Of a DNA stretch of 64,000 nt, positions 57,268-64,000 are shown piece by piece (the stretch's first letter is position 1; each line of letters begins with the position of its first letter). Below the pieces are notes generated by a model. That model worked only from the letters and a program-made list of their open reading frames with translations. It searched no databases and had not been told where the DNA came from. This DNA comes from a virus: positions 1 through 64,000 of IMG/VR virus record IMGVR_UViG_3300042560_001826; one strand, given 5' to 3'. Made by a program: the position numbers and the translations under genes.

Positions 57268-58007
57268 AATCATTAAAGAAATTAAAGGAAAAGAAAGAAC
57301 CATTGGCAAAAGATGTCAAGGTTGAAATAAGAAAAACTATTACTGAGGGGATTGATGAGTTCCTTTCTAAAAGGAATACCCCTGTTTATAAACAAGTAAG
57401 TGGTTTTCACCCAAGTTATACAAACCAATGTGCAAGATATTGGTATTATCTGTTTAATGGAGTTGAAGTAACATCATCCTTTAACCCTCAGACATACAGA
57501 ATTTTTGATAATGGACATGCAGTTCACAATAGATTGTACAGTTATTTTAGAGATATGGGGATCTTGGTTGAGGAAGAAATTCCAGTAACCCATGATTCTC
57601 CGCCAATTGAAGGCACTGCAGATGGTATCATTGATTGGTATGGACATAAGCTTATTGAATTAAAATCAATTAGTTCAGAAGGCTTCCATTACAGAAAACT
57701 TTATAACAAACCAAAAGACGAGCACTACAGGCAAGCGCAGATCTATATGCGCTGCTTAAATCTTGATTCTGGATATGTTATTTACGAAAACAAAAACAAT
57801 CAAGAGATACTACCAATTTATATTGAAAAAGACGATAAATTCATAAACAAACTATTTGACAAGTATACTAAGATTTATAATAATTATCTGAATAATCAGA
57901 TACCCGAGCGACCTTATAAGAGAACTTCAGAGCATTGCAGTTCTTGTGATTTGGCTGCTTTATGTTGGTCGGAGAATGTACGAGAAGGAAAAGAAGAAAT
58001 GTTCTAA
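57264..58007 (+). CDS. Cas4/RecB-type PD-(D/E)XK exonuclease
   Basis: 247 residues. FHPSYTNQCARYWYYLF gives the first Cys, GHAVHNRLYSYFRD the His, PPIEGTADGIIDW the Asp, KLIELKSIS the ExK, and QAQIYMRCL the QxxxY; the C-terminal HCSSCDLAALC gives the other three cysteines. This is the complete Cas4-type iron-sulphur nuclease layout. Phage copies without CRISPR genes are usually recombination or DNA-end-processing exonucleases. No CRISPR array is present in the window. Confidence 0.85.
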   Translation: MKSLKKLKEKKEPLAKDVKVEIRKTITEGIDEFLSKRNTPVYKQVSGFHPSYTNQCARYWYYLFNGVEVTSSFNPQTYRIFDNGHAVHNRLYSYFRDMGILVEEEIPVTHDSPPIEGTADGIIDWYGHKLIELKSISSEGFHYRKLYNKPKDEHYRQAQIYMRCLNLDSGYVIYENKNNQEILPIYIEKDDKFINKLFDKYTKIYNNYLNNQIPERPYKRTSEHCSSCDLAALCWSENVREGKEEMF

Positions 58008-58287
58008 CCCTGAATGTAGTAAGGTATTTTTAGCTAAAGTCTATAATGCTATCTATTGCTCAGCAGAGTGCAGAAGAATAGTCACAAATAAAAATTTACT
58101 TGCGAATTATTACGAGAAAAAAAGTAATAAAAATAAAAAGAGGATTTGTAAAACTGAGGGGTGCGCAACAGTCTTATCTAAATATAACAAGGAAAAGATT
58201 TGTGAAAGTTGTAAACGCGAAAGATTTGTTAAGCGTCTCATGTCTTGGGGCTGGTCTGAAAAACAAGCCAGAGGAGACATGTGGTGA
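57976..58287 (+). CDS. Small protein with two zinc-binding clusters
   Basis: 103 residues from ATG 57976, overlapping the Cas4-like gene by 32 bases; GGAG just upstream. CSNPECSKVFLAKVYNAIYC, SAECRR is one cluster; CKTEGCATVLSKYNKEKICE, SCKRER the second. Very Lys-rich (YEKKSNKNKKR). The pattern resembles small HNH-less zinc finger proteins that bind DNA. It is similar in its first cluster to the N-terminal cluster of the phosphoesterase at 41836. Role unknown. Confidence 0.6.
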   Translation: MYEKEKKKCSNPECSKVFLAKVYNAIYCSAECRRIVTNKNLLANYYEKKSNKNKKRICKTEGCATVLSKYNKEKICESCKRERFVKRLMSWGWSEKQARGDMW

Positions 58288-58889
58288 CAATATCAAAACT
58301 GATATCGTCAGTTAAGAATACTAGAGTGATTGCAATAGATCCGGCATCTCATTCTCTTGCTTGGGTCATTTATGATATTGAATCATCAAAAATTAAAATT
58401 AGTGCATGCGGTAAAATAAACTATAAAGAACACAAAGGGGCATCAGCAAAATTTTCTGTTATTGATATTGAGTTGAAAAAAGTCTACAAAGAATACAACC
58501 CAAAACTGGCTATAATTGAACAATCAATCTATATTCAAAATTTTGAAACAAGTAGAATAATTTCTTACATTATAGGATATTCTTGGGGCGTACTAAACAA
58601 CTTCGGTTGCTCCGTTTCAGATGTAAATCCTCTTGTTTGGAAATCCGGGATTGGGTATAAAAATCTAAATAAAAAAGAACAACAAATTATTGCAGAAAAT
58701 GGAGAAAAGGGTTCTCTCGCTGTTAAGCTAAAGAAAGAGAGGAAGCGCCGCGTTCAAGAAATTGTTGCAAAATACTTCAAGGAGCTACCAGAATATTTAA
58801 ACGATGATGATATTATAGATGCAGCGGGTATTGGTTTATGGTATTGTAATCAAATAGTAGAGGGTTCAAATGGCAAACGAAATATATAA
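58281..58889 (+). CDS. RuvC-like Holliday-junction resolvase / RNase H-fold nuclease
   Basis: 202 residues, GTG start at 58281 (or 58284) after GAGGAGAC. RNase H-fold catalytic acids: D in VIAIDPASHSLAWVIYD, E in LAIIEQSIYIQNFETSR, and the DD pair in YLNDDDIIDAAGIGLWY. The order and spacing fit RuvC-type resolvases of phages (length ~180-200). It would cut branched DNA before packaging. The first ~10 residues are an extra N-terminal extension. Confidence 0.75.
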   Translation: MVTISKLISSVKNTRVIAIDPASHSLAWVIYDIESSKIKISACGKINYKEHKGASAKFSVIDIELKKVYKEYNPKLAIIEQSIYIQNFETSRIISYIIGYSWGVLNNFGCSVSDVNPLVWKSGIGYKNLNKKEQQIIAENGEKGSLAVKLKKERKRRVQEIVAKYFKELPEYLNDDDIIDAAGIGLWYCNQIVEGSNGKRNI

Positions 58890-59169
58890 AGACAAAGCTT
58901 TTTTGTACGATATGTATGTTAAACGCAGGATGAATCTTACTGATATTTGTAAGCATCTTGAGCAGGCTTACAACATTAAAGTCACCCCACAGGCCGTTTA
59001 TAACTGGGTTAAAAAATACGATCTTCTTAAGTTTAGAGGCAAGGGAAGAAGGCTCGCCAACACAAGTATGCGCAGACCAAAATCCCCAGCTCAGGAAGAG
59101 GCTAACAGGCGTAAAAGAGAATTGCAAAAAAGAACAAAACAAAAAAGAAAGGATATTAGAGGAAGATGA
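58870..59169 (+). CDS. Helix-turn-helix DNA-binding protein
   Basis: 99 residues, overlapping the RuvC-like gene by 20 bases. An N-terminal HTH of the homeodomain-like type: LYDMYVKRRMNLTDICKHLE, VTPQAVYNWVKKYDLLKFRG, followed by a strongly basic tail (RRKRELQKRTKQKRKDIRGR). Could be a small regulator or part of a terminase-type recognition protein. Its place, several genes before the terminase, allows either. Confidence 0.65.
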   Translation: MANEIYKDKAFLYDMYVKRRMNLTDICKHLEQAYNIKVTPQAVYNWVKKYDLLKFRGKGRRLANTSMRRPKSPAQEEANRRKRELQKRTKQKRKDIRGR

Positions 59170-59921
59170 GAAGAAGTGTAAGTGTAAAGGACATATCAAG
59201 CTTTGCAAAGCTTAATATGATTTACAATCAAGTAAGAGTTATTGAGGCAAAGCAGAATGCTACTCAGTACAAGTGTTTAGGTTCTGGCAACTGCTGCAGA
59301 ATAGGATTGAATATTCATATGGCGGAATGTGCAAGTATTGCATTCAATATCCGTCAGCAATATTATCTATATTTAGAAGATAAGGGTTTAGAGTATGCTG
59401 ACAATTGGGTTGATGGAATTGTAAAAGATCTAAAAGAAGCAATGTTTGACGAGGATTGGCAAATTGGTGGAGAGACAAAACGGCACTGCGCCTTCTACAA
59501 GGGTGGCTGTAGCATCTATGGTTACAGACCGATGGTGTGTAGAACATTTGGCACAGTGACATATGTTGATGATTATTGTCCAAGAATTAGAAATGCTACC
59601 GGCAACATTGACTACTTTAGTGGTGATGGTGTGAGAAAAGTAATCATGGCATTTCAAGATTTCTTAAAGGAATATACAAGTGATAAAGAAGAGGGCTACG
59701 ATATGGTTGTGTATATGCCTCTCGGTGTCCTCAGCTTCTTGCTTACAACTGATGAATTGATTGAGCTTGAAAAGGCAACCGATAAGAAGTTCTGGAAGGC
59801 TGTTCAGGGCTGGTTCAATTACAGAGTCGGATATACAAAGCTTCACGGCTATGATTACGACAAGTTGAATTCGGAAGCAAAAGCTGTTGGAGTTGAATTG
59901 AGATTTCCCAAAGAGCAATGA
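59166..59921 (+). CDS. YkgJ-type cysteine-cluster protein
   Basis: 251 residues. CLGSGNCCRIGLNIHMAECA, then HCAFYKGGCSIYGYRPMVCR and TFGTVTYVDDYC reproduce the YkgJ/UPF0153 layout (C-x5-CC ... C-x5-C..Y..RP..CR), thought to bind zinc or iron. The rest is helical. The family is of unknown function but is found in actinophages. Overlaps the next glycosyltransferase by 4 bases. Confidence 0.75.
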   Translation: MRRSVSVKDISSFAKLNMIYNQVRVIEAKQNATQYKCLGSGNCCRIGLNIHMAECASIAFNIRQQYYLYLEDKGLEYADNWVDGIVKDLKEAMFDEDWQIGGETKRHCAFYKGGCSIYGYRPMVCRTFGTVTYVDDYCPRIRNATGNIDYFSGDGVRKVIMAFQDFLKEYTSDKEEGYDMVVYMPLGVLSFLLTTDELIELEKATDKKFWKAVQGWFNYRVGYTKLHGYDYDKLNSEAKAVGVELRFPKEQ

Positions 59922-60976
59922 TTTTTTGGAATGAAAATCCAGTTTCTTCTTACGCAGAAGGCTATAGCTACGCAGCAAAATCAATAGTTAATAGCTTAAC
60001 CAAGCACGGCGTTGATGTCCACAGATCAAAATCTTCTGGTAATGCAGATGTTAATGGTTTAGTCAATCTTGGTATTTCCTACATAGATAAAAGCGATTCT
60101 GGCGAGGCAATTAAAATAACTCATGCTCTGCCAGAACTATACTCAAGAGGCGCAAAGCATTCAATAGGGTTTTCCTACTGGGAGACTAATAAACTTCCGG
60201 GATCTTGGATTCCCGAAATGAATCAAATGGATGAAATATGGACAGCATCCGAATGGGCTAGAAATGTTTTTATTGAATCAGGAGTCAAGATACCTGTGCA
60301 CGGTTTCAAGCTTGGCATAGATGATTCATTGTATTTCCCGCCGGACAAACCAAGAAAAGTGCAGGGGAATAAATTTAAATTTCTTAGCATAGGCTCCCCA
60401 TCGACTCGTAAGAACTCTCAGATGGCTGTAGATGCATTTTTAAAGCTGTTTAGCAACAATGACGAGCATGTGCTCATATTTAAATCAATGGGGCCTCCAG
60501 ACGCGAGGATATCCAGAGGCACTGGTCATCAGAAATCTCTCTATGATACTAAGAATATTAATGTTATAGATTATGAATTAAGCCATCAAGATTTAGCAAA
60601 CTTGTACGATAGCGTTGATTGCGTTTTGTACCCAACAAGCGGAGAAGGGTGGGGGATTTTGCCAATGAAAGGAATTGCAAAAGGGATCCCAACAATCTGC
60701 ACTAATGCAACAGCTTGTACAGAGTATGCCGAGTTATCAATACCATTAGACTATCAATGGGGGACAGATAATATGGGTGGCATATATAGTGGTTGCGGGA
60801 CATGGGCAATACCAAATCTTGATGATTTATGTGATAAAATGTTATATGTCGTTAATCACTATGATAAGGCTTCCGAGAAGACTTTTTCAGGTGCTCAATG
60901 GGTAAATGAAAATCTTACTTGGGATAAAGTAACGAAACCAATGGCGGATAGATTATGTCAGATATTGAACCAGTAG
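59918..60976 (+). CDS. Glycosyltransferase family 4-like, second copy
   Basis: 352 residues; paralogue of 53865. FSYWETNKLPGSWIPEMNQM, DEIWTASEWARNVFIESGVK, FLSIGSPSTRKNSQMAVDAF, LSHQDLANLYDSVDCVLYPT, SGEGWGILPMKGIAKGIPTI: the GT-B donor-site E-x-x-G-W/F-G region is clear. The motif order is the same as in the other copy, without the extra C-terminal segment. Overlaps the small terminase candidate by 22 bases. Confidence 0.8.
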   Translation: MIFWNENPVSSYAEGYSYAAKSIVNSLTKHGVDVHRSKSSGNADVNGLVNLGISYIDKSDSGEAIKITHALPELYSRGAKHSIGFSYWETNKLPGSWIPEMNQMDEIWTASEWARNVFIESGVKIPVHGFKLGIDDSLYFPPDKPRKVQGNKFKFLSIGSPSTRKNSQMAVDAFLKLFSNNDEHVLIFKSMGPPDARISRGTGHQKSLYDTKNINVIDYELSHQDLANLYDSVDCVLYPTSGEGWGILPMKGIAKGIPTICTNATACTEYAELSIPLDYQWGTDNMGGIYSGCGTWAIPNLDDLCDKMLYVVNHYDKASEKTFSGAQWVNENLTWDKVTKPMADRLCQILNQ

Positions 60977-61527
60977 TAGGAACCGAAATTGAGCCAGCAT
61001 CCAGAACAATTTTGGATGATCTAGCAGACATAGAGCAGGCCGGTCTCCTGCATGTAAAGGGGTATTCTAATCACGAAATTAGCTCCTTGATGAGTGTCTC
61101 TGCGGATAAAGCAAAAGGCATGATTACTGAATACAAGAAGATACTTAATCGTCAAGCTGAATCGGATCCGTATTTCTTAGAGAAAATCCAATTTAATACA
61201 ATCAAGGCTCTGCAAGAATTTGATCAATTGAGCAAAGAAGCTTGGGAGACTATTAATATTGCTACAGATCACGGCATGGTCCCGGCAAGAATTCAAGCTA
61301 TTAAATTAGCGGCAGAAGTTGCTACTAAGAAAGCGCAATTGCATAAGCTTATGGGTGGCAATCAAACAGACGGGCAATATATTGCTAGAATGCAGAAAGC
61401 AGAGAATGTTAATCAAATTCTTTCTAAAGTTTTAAGGGATGTTATTTCCAAGCATCCTCAGATTGCCGAAGAGGTCAGGAGAGAATTGGAAATTGCATTT
61501 GAAATCATGAATGATGGTGTTGAATAA
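60955..61527 (+). CDS. Putative terminase small subunit
   Basis: 190 residues, mostly helical. An HTH-like start (GLLHVKGYSNHEISSLMSVS, ADKAKGMITEYKKILN) is followed by a long coiled-coil-like centre and a helical end (LRDVISKHPQIAEEVRREL). Sits two features before the large terminase, separated by a structured non-coding segment that could be its binding site. Small terminases recognise the packaging site and stimulate the large subunit. Assignment is from HTH plus location; sequence families of TerS are very diverse. Confidence 0.65.
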   Translation: MSDIEPVVGTEIEPASRTILDDLADIEQAGLLHVKGYSNHEISSLMSVSADKAKGMITEYKKILNRQAESDPYFLEKIQFNTIKALQEFDQLSKEAWETINIATDHGMVPARIQAIKLAAEVATKKAQLHKLMGGNQTDGQYIARMQKAENVNQILSKVLRDVISKHPQIAEEVRRELEIAFEIMNDGVE

Positions 61528-61596
61528 AGAGACGGAAAAATTATCACATAAAGGTTTATGTAAAGAGACGGAAAAACTCTCACATAAAGGTGTAAA
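61525..61596. repeat. Tandem 36-base repeat, two copies, upstream of terL
   Basis: Copy 1 61525-61560 and copy 2 61561-61596 match at 31 of 36 positions; both start TAAAGAGACGGAAAAA and share CACATAAAGGT. The first copy contains the stop of the small terminase gene. Confidence 0.85.
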
Positions 61597-61730
61597 CTCA
61601 CTTGTCTATGAGGTGATCCTGCTCTAAGCTTACAGCGGTGTAAGAATCCATATGTGTAAGATTACTCATTCGTAATCTTGTCGCCGCGTAAGTTTTCATA
61701 TTTCATAGTGTATACTATTAAGGGTGGCAA
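61528..61730. other. Structured non-coding segment, candidate packaging (pac/cos) site
   Basis: This 203-base gap is the longest without a gene. It holds the 36-base tandem repeat (61525-61596), a perfect 6-bp hairpin (CTTACA 61629-61634 with TGTAAG 61639-61644), a perfect 8-bp hairpin (AAGATTAC 61658-61665 with GTAATCTT 61672-61679), and a promoter-like box before terL. The combination next to both terminase genes fits a TerS binding region. A regulatory RNA is the alternative. Confidence 0.5.
61705..61718 (+). promoter_or_regulatory. Promoter-like palindrome before terL
   Basis: ATAGT-GTAT-ACTAT (61705-61718) contains TATACT (61711-61716). AGGGTGG (61721-61727) is the ribosome site for ATG 61731. 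The -10 within a small palindrome resembles other gaps of this genome. Confidence 0.4.
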
Positions 61731-63461
61731 ATGTCTGACTTTATTGGACTAAATTTAGAATTTAATGACTTTGATCGCTTGCTTAGGCAAGACGATTTGG
61801 TTGAAACTCCTGTTCCGATTCAAGTGTTCGTTCAGGATAAGAAATACTTAGGCTTACCGCCATTGTCTCCAATTCAAGAAGAGATAGTCAAGCACAGTAC
61901 ACAAATTCTTAAAGAACGCACTTTGATATCTTTACATGGTGAAGAAGCAGGGCGTGAATATTATAAGAAATATACTGACAATGAGGTTATATGCATGTTG
62001 GGCAAAGGATCTGGTAAAGATCATTGTTCAAGAATCTCAATCGCTTATACAGCATACTTACTACATTGTTTGAGGGATCCGCTTAGTTATTTCGGTAAAG
62101 CTCACGGTGTGTATATTGACTTGCTTAATCTTGCTGTTAACGCACAACAAGCCCAAAGAGTTTTCTTTGAGCCATTAAAAAACCTATTGTTAAGCTCACC
62201 GTACTTTAATGAAGTTGGATTTGAGCCTAGGGTTTCAGAAATATTTTTCTTTTCAAGACCGGTAAGATGTTTCTCGGGTCACTCTGAAAGTGAAGGTTGG
62301 GAAGGTTATGAAGTTTTGACTGTGGTTTTGGATGAAATTGCAGCTTTTAAAACTGATGCAGAATTGAAAGGCGAAACAAGATCTAAAGGATCGGCATCTG
62401 CAATTTATAACATGAGTAAGCTATCTGTTATGTCGCGCTTCCCAGAAGTTGGTAAAGTTATTCTTCTCTCATTCCCCCGGTATAAGGGAGACTTTATTGA
62501 ACAAAGATTTTATGGGGCTAAAGAAAAGAAAGAGCCTAAGACTTGGTTCATAAAAGCTGCTACTTGGGAAGTAAATCCTACGATTAAGAGAGAGCAATTG
62601 GAATCTGAATACATTAGAAATCCTATTGAGGCAGCTGCAAGATTTGAGTGCAATCCTCCAAATATGGAAGATGCTTATTTTAGAGATCCTGATCTTGTTA
62701 GGAAAGCTTTTACATATGGCGAAGATCCAATCAATGAAGATGGCACATTTAAAAAATGGTTTAATAATACAGATCAGCATGTTCGTTTTATCCATGTTGA
62801 CTTAGCGCTTAAAAGAGACAGGGCAGCGTTAAGCTTAGTGCATTCTCCTGGATTAAGAGAAGTGAAAACGCTAAACGGTATTGAAAAGCTTCCGGTAATC
62901 AATGTTGATCTTGTTTATTCTTGGGAGGCCGGTATCAATGAAGAAATTAATTTCTCAAGCATTAGGCAAATGATAATTGATCTATGCAGAAAGTTTGATG
63001 TAGCCAAGGTTACATTTGACAGATGGCAATCAATTGAAATGATTCAAAGCTTAAGATCGTTAACAATTAATGCAGATTTTCACAGCGTAAAGAAAACAGA
63101 CTATGATACATTAACATCTGCAATATATGATGGCCGTTTGCGTGGATATTGGAATGAATTATTAGTTGAAGAAGAACTTCTCAAATTACGTTTGTTTTCA
63201 AATAATAAAATTGATCACCCATCATCTGGATCAAAAGATTTGGCAGATGCTATTGCCGGGGCTGTATTTAACTGTATAGAAAATATTTCAGTAAGCAGTG
63301 AGATCGAGATTGAGTTATTGCAGCCGGATAAATGGCATGAAATAAACGAAGAAATGCCTGATTTTGGTACTGTATCTGTGTATAATGGTGGAAGTGGAAG
63401 GTTTGAACAAGGCTTTTCTCAACAGAAATCAGAGGCAAATAAATGGTTGGAAACGCTATAA
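61731..63461 (+). CDS. terL: Terminase large subunit
   Basis: 576 residues. ATPase: Walker A-like MLGKGSGKDHCSRI (~90-103), Walker B VLTVVLDEIAAF, followed by VMSRFPEVGKVILLSFPRYK. Nuclease domain: IHVDLALKRD (first Asp), VAKVTFDRWQSIEMI (second), and KDLADAIAGAV (third Asp). It pumps DNA into the procapsid through the portal and cuts it. The Walker A lacks the usual A/G-x4-GKS/T last residue, ending GKD, an unusual variant also seen in some environmental phages. Ends 19 bases after the start of the next small gene. Confidence 0.9.
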   Translation: MSDFIGLNLEFNDFDRLLRQDDLVETPVPIQVFVQDKKYLGLPPLSPIQEEIVKHSTQILKERTLISLHGEEAGREYYKKYTDNEVICMLGKGSGKDHCSRISIAYTAYLLHCLRDPLSYFGKAHGVYIDLLNLAVNAQQAQRVFFEPLKNLLLSSPYFNEVGFEPRVSEIFFFSRPVRCFSGHSESEGWEGYEVLTVVLDEIAAFKTDAELKGETRSKGSASAIYNMSKLSVMSRFPEVGKVILLSFPRYKGDFIEQRFYGAKEKKEPKTWFIKAATWEVNPTIKREQLESEYIRNPIEAAARFECNPPNMEDAYFRDPDLVRKAFTYGEDPINEDGTFKKWFNNTDQHVRFIHVDLALKRDRAALSLVHSPGLREVKTLNGIEKLPVINVDLVYSWEAGINEEINFSSIRQMIIDLCRKFDVAKVTFDRWQSIEMIQSLRSLTINADFHSVKKTDYDTLTSAIYDGRLRGYWNELLVEEELLKLRLFSNNKIDHPSSGSKDLADAIAGAVFNCIENISVSSEIEIELLQPDKWHEINEEMPDFGTVSVYNGGSGRFEQGFSQQKSEANKWLETL

Positions 63462-63610
63462 ATGATGTCGTAGTTACGAGCGAAGAAATCGCATCGTCAT
63501 TGTCTTCGGAATTGCAGAGGATGATTCTTCAAGTCGTTACGCTAAGAATTGAGAACGCTAAGTTGAGGGAAAAGCTGAACAGCCTTGTAAAGCAATCTAG
63601 CGACAATTAG
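63443..63610 (+). CDS. Small helical protein overlapping terL
   Basis: 55 residues from ATG 63443, overlapping the terL end by 19 bases in another frame. MVGNAINDVVVTSEEIASSL, SSELQRMILQVVTLRIENAK, LREKLNSLVKQSSDN: a single coiled coil. The frame is clean, codon use is similar to neighbours, and it has no weak starts. May be an accessory of terminase or portal. Too short to name. Confidence 0.6.
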   Translation: MVGNAINDVVVTSEEIASSLSSELQRMILQVVTLRIENAKLREKLNSLVKQSSDN

Positions 63611-63782
63611 ATTAATTTTTAAATTCTTAGCAAAAAAAAATAGTTTCTCGCACATAGCCTATTTCTCTGTGCTAGTGTTCCTTCTGCTGGCGATTCCTTA
63701 TGTAATTCGCATAGAGAATCGCCAGCACCAAGTAAAAACCTACAAAGAATACGGAGAAAAATATGACACTCAAAATGAATAA
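63606..63782 (+). CDS. Possible small membrane protein with non-ATG start
   Basis: The frame is open from 63591 to TAA 63780-63782 and encodes a plausible membrane protein: RLIFKFLAKKNSFSHIAYFS, VLVFLLLAIPYVIRIENRQH, QVKTYKEYGEKYDTQNE. There is one clear transmembrane helix and a basic-to-charged flank. No ATG exists; candidates are ATT 63606 or GTG 63669 (37 residues). It overlaps the next gene by 20 bases. Coding is suggested by the hydrophobic pattern, but the frame also contains a strong hairpin, so this is uncertain. Confidence 0.35.
   Translation: MRLIFKFLAKKNSFSHIAYFSVLVFLLLAIPYVIRIENRQHQVKTYKEYGEKYDTQNE
63686..63726. other. Strong hairpin after terL
   Basis: GCTGGCGATTC (63686-63696) pairs perfectly with GAATCGCCAGC (63716-63726), with an inner TATG/CATA stem. 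There is no U-tract on either side. It may be a transcript-stability or partial terminator structure between terL and the next gene, or an accident of the reading frame there. Confidence 0.55.
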
Positions 63783-64000
63783 AGTAGATAATTTCCCAGA
63801 AATCACTAGGGCTGGCAGACAGTCTGAAGATTTGCAGGCGATTATTAATGCTCTTCACGAATCGGTTAATACTGGACAAAAGTTTAGCCTTTTTGTTGAG
63901 CCTGGTAATCCATATAACTCAATGCAACAGCGTATTCGTGCGCAGGCAAAGAAGTTTGGATATAAGATTATCATTCGTTATGACTCAGCCAAGAAGGAAC
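63763..64000 (+). CDS. Protein of unknown function, truncated by window end
   Basis: Starts at ATG 63763 (ribosome site CGGAGAAAAAT) and runs off the end after 79 residues: MTLKMNKVDNFPEITRAGRQ, SEDLQAIINALHESVNTGQK, FSLFVEPGNPYNSMQQRIRA, QAKKFGYKIIIRYDSAKKE. An alpha/beta pattern with a basic C-terminus. It would lie directly before the portal gene if the genome closes on itself. Family not recognised. Confidence 0.65.
   Translation, partial: MTLKMNKVDNFPEITRAGRQSEDLQAIINALHESVNTGQKFSLFVEPGNPYNSMQQRIRAQAKKFGYKIIIRYDSAKKE

Noticed and set aside
57264-58007. Cas4-like gene as part of a CRISPR system
   Set aside because: No Cas1/Cas2 or array is in the window. Stand-alone Cas4-like nucleases are common in phages.

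Overview
This window is almost certainly the genome of a lytic tailed phage (siphovirus morphology) that infects an actinobacterium. Every gene is on the + strand and genes are tightly packed, with many ATGA/TAATG overlaps. The DNA is AT-rich. A large terminase, portal, HK97-type protease and capsid protein, tail tube, frameshifted tail chaperone and a 1911-residue tape measure define a long-tailed phage, and there is no contractile sheath. A WhiB-type Fe-S regulator points to an actinobacterial host. Long poly-threonine linkers in a secreted 966-residue protein resemble surface proteins of low-GC Acidimicrobiia; that part is inference. I see no integrase, excisionase or CI-like repressor. The window opens inside the portal gene and closes just after the terminase, where a portal is expected. 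It is therefore probably a circularly permuted genome of roughly 65-66 kb lacking only a short piece.

Layout. 0-3.7 kb: portal C-terminus, a protease/DUF6321/scaffold fusion, and the major capsid protein. 3.7-16.9 kb: an unusually large set of fibre and adhesin genes. It includes five glycine-rich adhesin genes (seven Gly-rich domains) and a cassette repeated three times: DFPN connector, small beta protein, Gly-rich adhesin, MAHFA-type cap. 16.9-21.7 kb: lysis region with a lipoprotein, holin-like membrane proteins, a secreted PA14/Thr-linker protein carrying a nested membrane protein at its 3' end, and a VanY-type endolysin. 21.7-23.9 kb: more fibre genes. 23.9-41.4 kb: head-tail connectors, tail tube, chaperones, tape measure, distal tail and baseplate proteins, and an S74-chaperoned spike. 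The fibre and lysis block thus sits between the capsid gene and the head-completion genes, which is not the usual order.

41.4-61.5 kb: HNH endonuclease, metallophosphoesterase, MerR-like and WhiB regulators, and a replication and recombination set: DnaB helicase, DnaG-type primase, a likely SSB, DnaE-type polymerase, RecA-like protein, RuvC-like and PD-(D/E)XK nucleases, and a Cas4-like exonuclease. The same region holds a tRNA-Ala, a deoxyribonucleotidase-like HAD protein, a MazG, a C5 cytosine methyltransferase, three glycosyltransferases, a cytidylyltransferase and a YkgJ-type cysteine-cluster protein. 61.5-64 kb: small terminase candidate, a structured 200-base non-coding segment with tandem repeats (possible packaging site), the large terminase, and small genes leading back to the portal.

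Regulation. Several intergenic gaps carry an extended -10 element, roughly TGGTATNAT, often inside a small inverted repeat. Several genes start only 6-12 bases downstream of such a box and lack a Shine-Dalgarno sequence, which suggests leaderless transcripts. One of these boxes lies in the loop of a strong terminator after the tail-tube gene.
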